A stretch of 64,000 nucleotides of DNA from Levilactobacillus lanxiensis. GTDB taxonomy: Bacteria > Bacillota > Bacilli > Lactobacillales > Lactobacillaceae. Shown here piece by piece: positions 19,922 to 29,289 of this stretch. The position numbers and the translations under genes were made by a program. The notes below the pieces were generated by a model. The model did no database searches. It was not told where the DNA came from and saw only the letters and a list, made by a program, of their open reading frames with translations. The first letter of the stretch is position 1, and every line of letters begins with the position of its first letter. Location: contig NZ_BOLN01000010.1 in the NCBI RefSeq assembly GCF_016861655.1, positions 94,147 through 158,146 on the forward strand. Reading direction: 5' to 3'.

Positions 19922-21316
19922 ATGGCAGTCACCACAACAGAATTTGATACGATTGCGGCAATTTCTACCCCGCCTGGTGAAGGGGGCATCTCCATCATTC
20001 GGTTGAGTGGAGAAGAGGTCTTCGCCGTTGCCAGCAAGCTATTTAAGGGGGCCGATTTGACCCAGGTTGGGAGTCACACGATTCACTACGGTCACATCAT
20101 GGACCCCGAAACCAACGAAGAGGTCGATGAGGTCATGGTCACCGTGATGCGGGCACCGAAAACCTACACCAAGGAAGATATCATCGAGATCAACTGTCAC
20201 GGGGGTATCGTGGCCACAAACCGGATCTTACAGCTGTGCCTGAGCTATGGCGCACGGTTGGCCGAACCCGGTGAATACACCAAGCGGGCCTTCTTAAATG
20301 GCCGAATCGATTTGACCCAGGCCGAGTCCGTGATGGACTTGATTCGGGCCAAAACGGACAAGTCGATGAAGGTTGCTTTAGACCAACTGGACGGGGATTT
20401 GTCTAAACTGATTCGGAATTTACGGCAAGACATCCTCGATGCCCTGGCCCAAGTTGAAGTCAATATCGACTATCCCGAGTACGATGACGTGGAAACCATG
20501 ACCACCAAAATGCTGCTAGAGAAGGCCCAAGAGGTCCAAAAGCAAATCAAGGTGCTCCTATCCACGGCTAAGCAAGGGAAGGTCTTGCGCGAAGGATTAG
20601 CCACGGCAATCGTTGGCCGGCCTAACGTTGGGAAGAGTAGTCTGTTGAACCACCTGCTGCACGAGGACAAGGCCATCGTGACCGACGTTGCCGGGACCAC
20701 GCGTGACGTGATTGAAGAATACGTCAACGTCAAGGGTGTGCCGCTCAAGTTGATCGATACGGCTGGGATTCGGGATACCCAGGATAAGGTCGAAAAGATT
20801 GGGGTTGAACGCTCGCGGAAGGCCATCAACACCGCCGATTTGGTGATGTTGGTGCTGAACGCCAGTGAGCCGTTGACCGCCGAAGACCGTGAGCTGTTAA
20901 CCGCCACGGCTGACACCCAACGTATTCTTATTTTAAACAAAACGGACCTGCCAAAACAACTTGATATGACCGCGGTGAAGGCTGCGGCCGGTGATAGCCC
21001 GATTATTGAGACGTCCATTTTACAAAGTACCGGGATGGATCAATTGGAATCCACTATCGCGCACCTGTTCTTTGATGAAGGCATCGAGTCCAGCCAAAAC
21101 ACCGTGATGGTCACCAACGCTCGGCACATTGGTCTGTTACATCAGGCCAACGACGCCCTGGATGACGTGCAACACGGGATTGCGGCGGGGATGCCCGTCG
21201 ACCTGGTGCAAATTGATATGACGCGGGCTTGGGACCTGCTCGGTGAAATTACCGGGGACAGTTACCAAGACGAGTTGCTCGACCAGTTGTTTAGCCAATT
21301 CTGTTTAGGCAAATAA
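19922..21316 (+). CDS. mnmE: tRNA uridine-5-carboxymethylaminomethyl(34) synthesis GTPase MnmE
   Basis: A 464-residue GTPase that, with MnmG, modifies wobble U34 of tRNAs. It has an N-terminal tetrahydrofolate-binding domain ([21 protein letters not shown]). The G domain is inserted in a helical region, with G1 GRPNVGKS (232-239), DTAGIRD and NKTD. The protein ends in the catalytic CLGK (Cys461). RBS AAAGGAGGATGG lies upstream. It is followed by mnmG after 60 bp. Confidence 0.97.
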   Translation: MAVTTTEFDTIAAISTPPGEGGISIIRLSGEEVFAVASKLFKGADLTQVGSHTIHYGHIMDPETNEEVDEVMVTVMRAPKTYTKEDIIEINCHGGIVATNRILQLCLSYGARLAEPGEYTKRAFLNGRIDLTQAESVMDLIRAKTDKSMKVALDQLDGDLSKLIRNLRQDILDALAQVEVNIDYPEYDDVETMTTKMLLEKAQEVQKQIKVLLSTAKQGKVLREGLATAIVGRPNVGKSSLLNHLLHEDKAIVTDVAGTTRDVIEEYVNVKGVPLKLIDTAGIRDTQDKVEKIGVERSRKAINTADLVMLVLNASEPLTAEDRELLTATADTQRILILNKTDLPKQLDMTAVKAAAGDSPIIETSILQSTGMDQLESTIAHLFFDEGIESSQNTVMVTNARHIGLLHQANDALDDVQHGIAAGMPVDLVQIDMTRAWDLLGEITGDSYQDELLDQLFSQFCLGK

Positions 21317-21376
21317 AACCATAAAAGAGACCGCTTGGCCGCTCCCATCAGCGGCTAGGCTTGGAGGGAAAGAAGC

Positions 21377-23287
21377 ATGACTGAAGTAATTGCATATCCC
21401 GGTCAGGACTACGACGTCATCGTCGTGGGTGCCGGCCACGCTGGTAGTGAAGCCGCATTGGCCGCTGCTAGAATGGGCAACAAGACCCTGTTAATGACGA
21501 TCAACCTGGACATGGTGGCCTTTATGCCATGTAACCCGTCCGTCGGGGGCCCAGCTAAGGGTATCGTCGTCCGTGAAATTGATGCCTTGGGTGGCGAAAT
21601 GGGTCGTAATATTGATAAGACCTACGTCCAAATGCGGATGCTCAACACGGGTAAAGGCCCAGCCGTCCGCGCTTTGCGGGCACAAGCTGACAAGCACGCC
21701 TACCACGCTGAAATGAAGCACACCATCGAACGCGAACCCAATTTGACCTTGCGTCAAGGCATCGTGGACGACCTGATCGTGGAAGATGGCGTCTGCAAAG
21801 GGGTCATCACCAACACCGGGGCCCACTACAGCGCCAAGGCCGTGGTCATTGCGGCCGGTACCGCTGCTCGCGGGAAGATTATCATCGGGGAACTGATGTA
21901 TTCTTCCGGCCCGAACAACTCCCAACCAGCCACCAAGCTGACGGCTAACCTGCCTAAGTACGGCTTTGACCTGGAACGGTTCAAGACGGGGACGCCACCA
22001 CGGGTCGATGGGAACACGATTCATTACGATGAAACCGAGGAACAGCCGGGTGACGTGGAGCCGAACCACTTTAGCTTCACCACGCCAGACAGTGCCTATT
22101 TAGACCTGAAAAACCAGCTCTCTTGCTGGTTGACCTACACCAACCAAAAGACGCATGAAATCATCAAGGCCAACCTGGACCGCGCCCCAATGTTTACCGG
22201 CGTGATCGAAGGGGTCGGCCCCCGTTACTGCCCATCCATCGAAGACAAGATCGTCCGGTTCGCTGACAAGCCCCGGCACCAACTCTTCTTGGAGCCAGAA
22301 GGCCGGAACACCGACGAATGGTACGTTCAGGGCCTTTCAACCTCGATGCCTGAAGAAGTGCAACAGAAGATTTTGCACTCCATCAAGGGGTTAGAGGATG
22401 CCCAGATGATGCGGCCAGGCTACGCCATCGAATACGATGTTGTGTCGCCCTACCAATTGCGGCCAACGTTGGAAACGAAGCCGTTGAAGAACCTGTTCAC
22501 CGCTGGTCAGACCAACGGGACGTCCGGGTACGAAGAGGCGGCAGGCCAAGGACTGTTAGCCGGTATCAACGCCGGTTTGCGGGCCCTGGGCAAGCCAGGC
22601 TTCACGTTGAAGCGTTCTGACGCCTATATTGGGGTCATGGTCGATGACTTGGTTACCAAGGGAACGAACGAACCTTACCGTCTGTTGACGAGTCGGGCCG
22701 AATACCGGTTGATCTTGCGGCACGACAACGCTGACCTGCGTTTGACGGCCAAGGGCCACGAATTAGGCCTGATCAGCGACGAGCGCTATGCAGATTTCTT
22801 AGCCAAGAAGGCCGCCTTGAAGGCTGAGCTGGACCGGTTAAACAGCATTCGCATCAAGCCAAGCGCTGAGATCAACGCCTTCATTGAGAGTCATGGCGAC
22901 AAGCCGTTACAAGACGGTGTTCTCGCTGCTGTCTTCCTGCGGCGGCCGTATGTCGACTACCAAACGTTGGCACAGTTCATTCCAGCCCCAGAACAGCCGT
23001 TAGACCGCCACATCATTGAGGAAATCGAGATTTCCCTGAAGTACGCCGGCTACATCAAGAAGGCTGAGGACAACGTGGTTAAATTGAAGCGGATGGAAGC
23101 CAAGGCCATCCCCGCTAAGATCGACTACGATGCCATCGACGGGCTCGCAACCGAAGCTCACCAAAAGTTGAAGAAGATCCAACCCGAGACGTTGGCTCAA
23201 GCCAGCCGAATCAGTGGGGTCAACCCCGCCGATATCGCCATCCTGAGCGTGTACATCGAACAGGGGAAGATTGCTAAAGTTGACTAG
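21377..23287 (+). CDS. mnmG: tRNA uridine-5-carboxymethylaminomethyl(34) synthesis enzyme MnmG
   Basis: A 636-residue FAD-dependent partner of MnmE. The FAD dinucleotide motif is [17 protein letters not shown] (about 17-33). The conserved [11 protein letters not shown] and the [16 protein letters not shown] region lie in the body, and the C-terminal helical domain ([19 protein letters not shown]) binds MnmE and tRNA. GGAGGGAAAGAAGC precedes the ATG. In many Firmicutes rsmG and parA-parB follow; here the operon ends in a terminator. Confidence 0.97.
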   Translation: MTEVIAYPGQDYDVIVVGAGHAGSEAALAAARMGNKTLLMTINLDMVAFMPCNPSVGGPAKGIVVREIDALGGEMGRNIDKTYVQMRMLNTGKGPAVRALRAQADKHAYHAEMKHTIEREPNLTLRQGIVDDLIVEDGVCKGVITNTGAHYSAKAVVIAAGTAARGKIIIGELMYSSGPNNSQPATKLTANLPKYGFDLERFKTGTPPRVDGNTIHYDETEEQPGDVEPNHFSFTTPDSAYLDLKNQLSCWLTYTNQKTHEIIKANLDRAPMFTGVIEGVGPRYCPSIEDKIVRFADKPRHQLFLEPEGRNTDEWYVQGLSTSMPEEVQQKILHSIKGLEDAQMMRPGYAIEYDVVSPYQLRPTLETKPLKNLFTAGQTNGTSGYEEAAGQGLLAGINAGLRALGKPGFTLKRSDAYIGVMVDDLVTKGTNEPYRLLTSRAEYRLILRHDNADLRLTAKGHELGLISDERYADFLAKKAALKAELDRLNSIRIKPSAEINAFIESHGDKPLQDGVLAAVFLRRPYVDYQTLAQFIPAPEQPLDRHIIEEIEISLKYAGYIKKAEDNVVKLKRMEAKAIPAKIDYDAIDGLATEAHQKLKKIQPETLAQASRISGVNPADIAILSVYIEQGKIAKVD

Positions 23288-23366
23288 TTAATACGAAACT
23301 AGCGAGTCGTGTGGGCGATTTTCTAGGTGAATGCCTAGTCCCCCGAGTGATTCGGTAGTAAATAAA

Positions 23367-23413
23367 AATAGGACTCCCATTGGTTAGCAGCTTAGCCAAT
23401 GGGAGTCCTATTT
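23367..23413 (+). terminator. Strong terminator after mnmG
   Basis: The arms at 23367-23383 and 23396-23412 form a perfect 17-bp stem (GGACTCCCATTGG/CCAATGGGAGTCC core) flanked by A and T runs. Confidence 0.95.
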
Positions 23414-23676
23414 GTTATTAATAATTAATTATTAAATATAGATATTGATAATTAAAAAGATAGTATACAAGACCTTTACCAATTCTTTGCAGAAACACAA
23501 CAGTCGTCCGGTAAAGTGGGGGATGTAGTGAGACAACCAAGAGAGTGGCGCACTGATGCGGGTGACTTGGTCGACTCGGTTTGTGCGACCCCCTTAATCT
23601 TTGAAAAATAGCCTGGGCAACACCATTTAGGGGCAATCGGTGGGAAGCTGCTGATTGAAAACGAGGGGCGTTTTAG
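23414..23676. other. Intergenic, AT-rich at its left end
   Basis: An AT-rich stretch (23414-23470) may hold a promoter for the gene at 23677. I see no further gene or repeat. Confidence 0.4.
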
Positions 23677-24063
23677 ATGCAAACGAGTCTGTTGATCATC
23701 GGCATCATCTTGGCGTTAGCCAGTCATTGGCAGCATCATCGCGTCATGGATCAGTTACACCAACGTGGTGGCCAGCTTAAAGGGCAGTTGGCCCGCAACC
23801 ATACGATTTACCACGGCTTGCTGTACCTGGGCGTCCTGTACGTGGCACTGGGCCTCTGGCACCCTACGTGGCTGAATGCCCGGGTACTGGGACTGCTGTC
23901 GATCGTCAACGCCGTGGCTATCGTCATTGGCTGGTATCAGCGGCGGCACCACCATTATCCAGTTGCATCGCGTCGGTTATGGCACCAACAGGCTTGGTAC
24001 CTCCTCGGCAGTCAGCTCATACTGGCCGCTGTTTTGCTGGGGACGTTGCTAAGCCGCACCTAA
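23677..24063 (+). CDS. Uncharacterised four-helix membrane protein
   Basis: A 128-residue membrane protein with helices at about 3-17, 46-63, 68-86 and 108-126. A His-rich loop (WYQRRHHHYPVASRRLWHQQ) separates the last two. RBS GAGGGG lies about 10 nt upstream of the ATG. I do not recognise the family. It is a single gene after the mnmG terminator. Confidence 0.7.
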   Translation: MQTSLLIIGIILALASHWQHHRVMDQLHQRGGQLKGQLARNHTIYHGLLYLGVLYVALGLWHPTWLNARVLGLLSIVNAVAIVIGWYQRRHHHYPVASRRLWHQQAWYLLGSQLILAAVLLGTLLSRT

Positions 24064-24143
24064 AATAAATGAGATTGCCGTCCGTTAGCGGGTTGGAGTG
24101 CCGACGTTAACGGGCGCTTTTTTACCCCAGAGGAGGCGTTTTC

Positions 24144-24407
24144 GTGAAACACTATACACCGTTAGCTGCACAACAAGATTTAGATGTCATTCTGGCCGCC
24201 GTTCACCGGCTTCAGGAGACCGTCGTCATTACCCCCACGGATGGGGATGATACGCAAGCTGCCGTCCTGTTACCCAAACGTGAGTGGGAAGCGATGGCCG
24301 AGCTGGCGTTTTTGGTACAACCCAGTGTGACCGATAAGACACCTAAGCTCACCCCAACGCCCCGGCGCTTTGAGCACGTGGACATGGAGAATATGGAGTG
24401 GGGCTAG
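24144..24407 (+). CDS. Phd/YefM-like antitoxin-type protein, no toxin partner
   Basis: An 87-residue protein with GTG start and AGAGGAGG upstream. The N-terminal half (DLDVILAAVHRLQETVVITPTDG) and AAVLLPKREWEAMAELAFL match the layout of Phd/YefM antitoxins (short DNA-binding fold, then a W-E-A-x-x-E-L helix). The 25-residue C-terminal tail would be the toxin-binding part. No RelE/Doc toxin gene follows; the next gene is convergent and overlaps the last 4 bp. It may act as a free regulator. Confidence 0.55.
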   Translation: MKHYTPLAAQQDLDVILAAVHRLQETVVITPTDGDDTQAAVLLPKREWEAMAELAFLVQPSVTDKTPKLTPTPRRFEHVDMENMEWG

Positions 24408-25087
24408 TCGAGAATTAAAGGCGTCAGGCTAGCGTAGGAATCCACCTCAAAGGTGGGCCGGAACGCTGCTGAATTGGTGGTGTGGTGGGGATTGAACCAG
24501 ACATTGGCCAAGCCAGCGTTGATGGCACCCTGGATGTCAGAGCGCAGGCTGTCGCCGACCATGAGCGTGTTCGTCGCCGTCATGGCTGGATAGGCGGCCT
24601 TGATGGGCGCGAAGAACCGCTGGTCGGGCTTGTCATAGCCGACATCTTCGGAGATGTAGATCTGATCAAAGAACGTGGCAATGCCAGATCCCGCTAACCG
24701 GCTTTCTTGCACGGACTTGGTACCGTTAGTCCCGGCAATCAGTGTCACGCCAGCCTGGGCTAGTTGCGTCAGAAAGGCCGTGGCCCCAGGCAACGTGTAG
24801 TAGTTATGGTTGAGCATGCTCTTGTACTGGGCCTCGATGGCGGGGCCGTCCACGGTCATGCCAAATGCAGCGAAGGTCCGGGCAAACCGGGTGTCCAGTA
24901 AGGGACCACGGTCGGCGCCCTGTTCGATGCGCTGCCAGATACCGTGATTGATGGTCAGGTAGGCATCCATGGCGGCTGGCACGTCGGGGGCACCATACTG
25001 GTTGAGAATGGCCGTCACACCTTCCGTTTCACCTCGTGTAAAGTCGAGGAGGGTGTCGTCGAGGTCAAAGATTGCGTATTTTTTCAT
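24404..25087 (-). CDS. HAD-superfamily pyrimidine nucleotidase, YjjG type
   Basis: A 227-residue HAD-IA phosphatase. Motif I is DLDDT (Asp8 nucleophile, Asp10 acid), motif II is IAGTNGT, motif III Lys is in YDKPDQRFF, and motif IV is MVGDSLRSDIQGA. The cap lies at about 20-90. The FDLDDTLLDF start and PDQRFFAPI context match YjjG enzymes, which dephosphorylate noncanonical pyrimidine nucleotides (house-cleaning). The start MKKYAIFDLDD at 25087 is chosen by family alignment and AAAGGCGG upstream. It is convergent with the antitoxin-like gene and overlaps it by 4 bp. Confidence 0.85.
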   Translation of the reverse strand: MKKYAIFDLDDTLLDFTRGETEGVTAILNQYGAPDVPAAMDAYLTINHGIWQRIEQGADRGPLLDTRFARTFAAFGMTVDGPAIEAQYKSMLNHNYYTLPGATAFLTQLAQAGVTLIAGTNGTKSVQESRLAGSGIATFFDQIYISEDVGYDKPDQRFFAPIKAAYPAMTATNTLMVGDSLRSDIQGAINAGLANVWFNPHHTTNSAAFRPTFEVDSYASLTPLILD

Positions 25088-25158
25088 GAGAGCCGCCTTT
25101 CGAAACGTTTTTTCTGAGTTTAGCATAGATTCAGGGATTCGCAAGGAACGGCCAATTT

Positions 25159-25225
25159 AAAAGACCGCGGGCCAATCAAAACTACTGAAGCAGTTCAGTG
25201 GTGGCGAGTGGCCCGCGGTCTTTTT
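25159..25225. terminator. Long bidirectional terminator
   Basis: The 16-nt arms at 25159-25174 and 25209-25224 are complementary (AAAAGACCGCGGGCCA/TGGCCCGCGGTCTTTT), with a 34-nt loop that contains a second hairpin-forming segment. It ends the minus-strand gene at 25279. Confidence 0.85.
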
Positions 25226-25278
25226 GTCGTGCCAAAAGAAAAAGGCCTCATCATCGTGGGGATGATGGGACCTGGTGG

Positions 25279-25545
25279 TTAGGCGCCGCCACCAAGGGCG
25301 AACGCCTTAACGATGGAGAGAGCCAGAAACGTAATTTGAATGCCGAGGTCAATGCGGTTAAGCGAGTGAGTATCGGCTGTGCTTTCAAAGACATTGAAGT
25401 GAAGCATCGCCGTAATCAACGAACTGAAACAAAGAAAGGCGGCTAAGATGGGATTGCTAGCGAGTAACATCGCGACTAGCATCACCAATGTTAGAATCAT
25501 AACGCCAATCTTGAGTGGGGTAGCTGGGTAACGTACGTGAGTCAT
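25279..25545 (-). CDS. Small three-helix membrane protein
   Basis: An 88-residue protein starting MTHVRYPATPLKIGV. The ATG at 25545 has GAGG 8 nt upstream; an in-frame GTG at 25554 overlaps that RBS. Helices lie at about 12-29, 32-50 and 68-86. The sequence is hydrophobic with few charges, and the family is unknown to me. It is a single gene ending in the terminator at 25159-25225. Confidence 0.65.
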   Translation of the reverse strand: MTHVRYPATPLKIGVMILTLVMLVAMLLASNPILAAFLCFSSLITAMLHFNVFESTADTHSLNRIDLGIQITFLALSIVKAFALGGGA

Positions 25546-25654
25546 CCGAAACACCTCGTTTCACTTAATGAGAATATGGCCATACGATTAGAACTTACGT
25601 CTATTTTACCAGATTTTCTCATTTAATGGGAGTGAAACGACGATATTTTTTTCG

Positions 25655-26998
25655 TTAATTGGTGTGACGGTCAAAAAGATGGCTCAGCAGCCAGCCGAGG
25701 AGACAGCCTATCAGAGCGGGAACTGCCCAGCTAAATCCTTGTGCAGCCAGCGGTAGGCGATTATTTAACGCCAGAATCCCCTGAGCCCAGTCGGCCCGTT
25801 GCCAGGCGGCGGGAAGAGCGGCCACGGCGGAGAAAATCGCCGGAATCAGGGTGAAGAGCATCCCCAGGCCAAAGAGCCAGCGGCTGGTGCCCAAAATCGG
25901 TGAGCACACGGCCAAGATAATCAGGACGATGGCTAGTGGATAGAGGAACATCAACACGGGTGTCGAATAGCTGATCAGCTTGGTCAGGCCAACGTTGGCA
26001 AATAAACAGGGAAGCGCCGCAGCGAAAATGGTCAGACTCACGTAAGATAGCCGAGGAAACAGGCCGTGAAGCGTGTCCCCAAAGGCTGAGATCAGGCCGA
26101 TCGCCGTCTTCAGGCAGGCAATGATCACGATCAGTGCGAGCAAGAGATTCCCAAACGTCCCGAAGTAGTAGTCGGCAATCTGGGCGAGGGTGATGCCCCC
26201 ATTTTCCGCAACGGCAAACTGGCCGAGACTCATGGTCCCCATCAGGGCCAGCAGCGAGTAGATGATCCCCATGAGGACCACACAGATGATGCCGGCCTTG
26301 ATTACGTCCTTGGCAATCTGGCCGGGCTCGGTCACGCCCAGCTGACGAATGCTATCGATGACGACGATGCCAAATGCCAGGGAGGCCAAGGCGTCCAGCG
26401 TGTTGTAGCCCTCCGTGAAGCCGGTTGCTAGGGGACTGGCCACGTACGCCCCGCGCGCTGTAGCGTGAAAGCCGCCCATGGGTTTGATGAAGGCCGCCAG
26501 CATCAGGAGGCCCAGCAGCACCAGAAAGGTCGGTGTGAGCCATTTGCCAATGTAGACCATTAGCGTACCGGGATTCCGGGCTAGCGCCCAAGCGACGAGG
26601 AAGAAGAGCACGGAGAAAATTGCCAATACCCACCCCTGCTGGGCGTGATGGACGAACGGTGCCAGACCAATTTGAAAGGAGGTCGTGGCGAGTCGGGGGA
26701 GCGCAAAAAATGGACCCACGGTGAGGTACAGCAGGATGGTGAAGGTGTAGGCAAACGGCCGGTTGACCTTGGTTGCCAGGTCGAAGACGCCCTCACTGCG
26801 GGTCAGCCCAATGCCGGCGACCCCCAGGAGCGGCAAGCCAATCCCCGTGAGCAGGAGGCCGACGATGGCCGCCCCCACGTGACTACCAGCCTGTTGGCCT
26901 AGAAAGACGGGGAAAATTAAGTTGCCGGCACCGAAGAACAGCCCGAACAGCATCATGCCGATGAACAACATTTCCCGCCAATTTAATTTTGTTTTCAA
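25655..26998 (-). CDS. brnQ: Branched-chain amino acid transport system II carrier protein
   Basis: A 447-residue Na+- or H+-coupled symporter for Leu, Ile and Val (LIVCS family) with about 12 membrane helices. The N-terminus LNWREMLFIGMMLFGLFFGAGNLIFPVFLGQQAG is diagnostic. The start is TTG; no strong RBS is visible, but the family N-terminus requires this start. It is downstream of the NAD(P)-binding protein gene with a terminator between them. No T-box is visible in the 85-bp gap. Confidence 0.93.
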   Translation of the reverse strand: MKTKLNWREMLFIGMMLFGLFFGAGNLIFPVFLGQQAGSHVGAAIVGLLLTGIGLPLLGVAGIGLTRSEGVFDLATKVNRPFAYTFTILLYLTVGPFFALPRLATTSFQIGLAPFVHHAQQGWVLAIFSVLFFLVAWALARNPGTLMVYIGKWLTPTFLVLLGLLMLAAFIKPMGGFHATARGAYVASPLATGFTEGYNTLDALASLAFGIVVIDSIRQLGVTEPGQIAKDVIKAGIICVVLMGIIYSLLALMGTMSLGQFAVAENGGITLAQIADYYFGTFGNLLLALIVIIACLKTAIGLISAFGDTLHGLFPRLSYVSLTIFAAALPCLFANVGLTKLISYSTPVLMFLYPLAIVLIILAVCSPILGTSRWLFGLGMLFTLIPAIFSAVAALPAAWQRADWAQGILALNNRLPLAAQGFSWAVPALIGCLLGWLLSHLFDRHTN

Positions 26999-27044
26999 AG
27001 TAATCGCAACTTTCTATGTCAGAGTTTTACCGCAGACTAGCATA

Positions 27045-27076
27045 CCAAAAAACGCCGCCAGATGATATGGCGGCGT
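27045..27076 (-). terminator. Terminator between the NAD(P)-binding gene and brnQ
   Basis: The perfect arms ACGCCGCCA (27052-27060) and TGGCGGCGT (27068-27076) are followed on the minus strand by TTTTTTGG. Confidence 0.9.
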
Positions 27077-27082
27077 AGCGGT

Positions 27083-27730
27083 TTAGTTATCTGCCACCGT
27101 AAAACGGGTCTGGTGGTGTTGCGGATTCTCGATTTCATCTAAGATGGCAACGGCCATGGTGCCGGCACTAGTACCGGATTCGCCTTGGTCATTGGCCAAC
27201 AGCTCATCGGTGCCTAATTTAGCTGCTGTGGCCTCGCCGGGATGGAAGTTGGCGGCAGGGGAGACGCCAAACCAGTTCACGTTGTCGACGTCGCGTAAGA
27301 AGGTTAATTCCTTCAACTGGTTCTGGGGAACACTAATGAAGCTGGCGGCCTCGGGTGCCTGTTCCAGATCGTGCACGAACAGGTGCTGGTCGTCACCGGT
27401 CAACAGGCTGCCTGCGCCCAAAATGAAGGCTAGACGGGGCGTCGTGGTTTCCCGCAACTGACTGACCAGATGAGTGGCCAAGTCTACGTGCAGGTAAGCC
27501 TGAGCGGGGGCGGTCGCAAATGCATCAACCACCACATCACTGGCGGTGAGGTCAGCGGTCGTCAGTTGAAAGGCGTCTTGGGTGCGCGTCGTCAGGTTTG
27601 GGTTGGCCGGAAGCTTCGCCAATTTTTCCTCTGAGCGGGCCAGGGCCGTGACACTGTGACCACGTTTTAAGGCTTCGGCAACAATGGCAGAGCCGGCCAT
27701 CCCGGTGGCACCAATAACAGTAATTTTCAT
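27083..27730 (-). CDS. NAD(P)H-binding protein (NmrA/atypical SDR family)
   Basis: A 215-residue Rossmann-fold protein beginning KITVIGATGMAGSAIVAEALKRGH, with the GxxGxxG dinucleotide motif at residues 7-13. It lacks the classical Tyr-x-x-x-Lys active site, as in atypical SDRs of the NmrA/YwnB type, which act as redox sensors or reductases of unknown substrate. GGAGGACTTTCATCT precedes the ATG. It is divergent from the acetyltransferase gene. Confidence 0.85.
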   Translation of the reverse strand: MKITVIGATGMAGSAIVAEALKRGHSVTALARSEEKLAKLPANPNLTTRTQDAFQLTTADLTASDVVVDAFATAPAQAYLHVDLATHLVSQLRETTTPRLAFILGAGSLLTGDDQHLFVHDLEQAPEAASFISVPQNQLKELTFLRDVDNVNWFGVSPAANFHPGEATAAKLGTDELLANDQGESGTSAGTMAVAILDEIENPQHHQTRFTVADN

Positions 27731-27837
27731 AGATGAAAGTCCTCCTTTTTCGTTGCGTTTAGTATAGGCTAGTTGGTCGGTAGCGACAACGATTTTAACC
27801 TGTGGTAGAGTAAAAGAAAACAGAGGGGGTCACGACC

Positions 27838-28395
27838 ATGAAGGACGTGGTACAAGGTAGCTTGGTACACTTAACAGAAATGCGGGATGGGGATGCCGAA
27901 TGGCTCCAGGATACGCAGTGGGAGCCCGGCCTCTTGCGCAATCTGTCGGCGGATGCCTTTCATCCGTTTACGGCGGCGGAATACAGTGAACTGGCCGCGG
28001 AACCCGACAACAATGAGCGCTTCTTTTTCATGGTGCGGGCCAACGCTGATGACGGGTTGCTGGGGTGGGTCATGTTAGATGACGTGTATTTTAAAAATCG
28101 GCGGGCAACGTTGGGTATCGCCCTGCCAGTCGCCAGTGATCGTGGTCAGGGGTTCGGTGAAGATACGCTGAACACGGTGCTAGCGTTTGCGTTCAATGAA
28201 CTCGGCCTGCACAAGGTCACGCTGGAGGTCAATGCCAATAACGTGCCGGCCATCCACGCCTATCAGGCGGTCGGCTTCGTGCGTGAAGGCATCAATCGCG
28301 AGGGCGTCTACCAGGATGGCCGCTGGCTGGACCTGTATTCGTACGGCATCCTCGCTAGTGAGTGGCAGGATGTTTCACGTGAAACAGAAGAATAG
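27838..28395 (+). CDS. GNAT-family N-acetyltransferase (RimJ/RimL type)
   Basis: A 185-residue acetyl-CoA-dependent acetyltransferase. The acetyl-CoA binding loop region is VASDRGQGFGEDTLNTVLAF, followed by LGLHKVTLEVNANNVPAIHAYQAVGFVREGINRE, the classic RimJ/RimL arrangement. RBS AGAGGGGG lies upstream. The substrate is unknown. Its last codons (QDVSRETEE) are formed by a perfect parS site at 28371-28386. Confidence 0.88.
   Translation: MKDVVQGSLVHLTEMRDGDAEWLQDTQWEPGLLRNLSADAFHPFTAAEYSELAAEPDNNERFFFMVRANADDGLLGWVMLDDVYFKNRRATLGIALPVASDRGQGFGEDTLNTVLAFAFNELGLHKVTLEVNANNVPAIHAYQAVGFVREGINREGVYQDGRWLDLYSYGILASEWQDVSRETEE
28371..28386. promoter_or_regulatory. parS site (perfect consensus)
   Basis: TGTTTCACGTGAAACA is the exact 16-bp palindrome bound by ParB/Spo0J in Firmicutes. 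It lies inside the 3' end of the acetyltransferase gene, about 12 kb from oriC. Confidence 0.93.
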
Positions 28396-28495
28396 ATGCT
28401 GAAAAATGGTCGACAGTCCCTGAGCTATTGGGATGTCGGCCATTTGGTTTGTGATTAAATTGAGGATGAATTCCGTACGAGGGACTTAGTCAGAA

Positions 28496-28511
28496 TGTTT
28501 CATGTGGAACA
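28496..28511. promoter_or_regulatory. parS-like site (two mismatches)
   Basis: TGTTTCATGTGGAACA differs at two positions from the consensus. It lies 109 bp from the perfect site and just past the thioesterase stop codon. Confidence 0.7.
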
Positions 28512-28514
28512 TTC

Positions 28515-29039
28515 TTAAATTGGCCACGGGGACTCGATGGAGACATGGGCATTCAAATCCGTCTGTTCGCTCCGCCGTTCCTTCCGTTGGGCATTTCGTT
28601 TGGCGTAGCCGTCACAGATGTAGCGTTGTTCATCGGTCACGGGCGTCATTGGTGGCAGTGGATTGGTGGATGTCGCGTCCTCAATCACGTAGGTGATGAA
28701 GCAGGTGAAACCGACGAAGCGTTTGCCGGTCGTCAGGTTCTCGCCGATGATCTTCACGAAGACTTCTAGCGAACGGGTCCCCGTGCCACTAACATAGGCT
28801 TCCAGGCACATGGAGTCGTCCAAATGGAACGGTTTGAGGAAGCTGACGTGGTCGAAAGAAGCGGTCACGACGGTCTTGTGGGTCAGGCGGACAGCTGCTA
28901 CGGAAGCGCTATCATCTACCAGCGACAAAATTTTACCGCCAAAGACGGATTCGTGTTCGTTTAAATCTGGTTGAAAGACCCGGTGACTGGTCACGATAAG
29001 CGTGGCATTGCAGGAAACGGGCGTCATTACATTAGTCAA
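28515..29039 (-). CDS. Acyl-CoA thioesterase (hotdog fold, YkhA/YciA-like)
   Basis: A 174-residue hotdog-fold thioesterase. The family core is visible: SHRVFQPDLNEHESVFGGKILSLVDDSASVAAVRL with the catalytic Asp region, then VVTASFDHVSFLKPFHLDD and SLEVFVKII. The C-terminus (about 130-174) is an Arg/Glu-rich extension. The start is TTG at 29039 with GAGGTGA upstream; the ATG four codons later is too far. Its leader contains an unusual long hairpin (29068-29129). Confidence 0.85.
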   Translation of the reverse strand: MTNVMTPVSCNATLIVTSHRVFQPDLNEHESVFGGKILSLVDDSASVAAVRLTHKTVVTASFDHVSFLKPFHLDDSMCLEAYVSGTGTRSLEVFVKIIGENLTTGKRFVGFTCFITYVIEDATSTNPLPPMTPVTDEQRYICDGYAKRNAQRKERRSEQTDLNAHVSIESPWPI

Positions 29040-29067
29040 ATTGGTTCACCTCATTAATAGAATAACC

Positions 29068-29129
29068 TTTGGCTGGGACCCGGCGAGCGGAGTCGGTGCT
29101 CGTGGTGGATAGCTAACCGCCCAGCCAAA
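29068..29129 (-). promoter_or_regulatory. Long hairpin in the thioesterase leader
   Basis: The perfect 10-bp outer arms TTTGGCTGGG (29068-29077) and CCCAGCCAAA (29120-29129) enclose an inner CGAGC/GCTCG stem (29084-29088, 29098-29102). On the minus strand it ends 28 nt before the TTG start. No T tract follows, so it is not a plain terminator. Confidence 0.55.
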
Positions 29130-29289
29130 TGGCGTTGCACTTCCTCCATTCTAACAGAGTGGGCTGTAAACGGCGATAGGGGCCGCAAGTTACAGCTTTA
29201 TTAATTTTTATCAATATCTATGTGAAATAGGCGAATGACGCCGGCCGGCTTGCTATACTGAACGTAAATTAGTAAGGAGGGGTGTTTTC

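Noticed and set aside
23290..23345. Further copy of the structured repeat behind mnmG
   Set aside because: Only a short CTAGGT/CCTAG hairpin is present; the CTTTGAG hairpin and long stem are absent.
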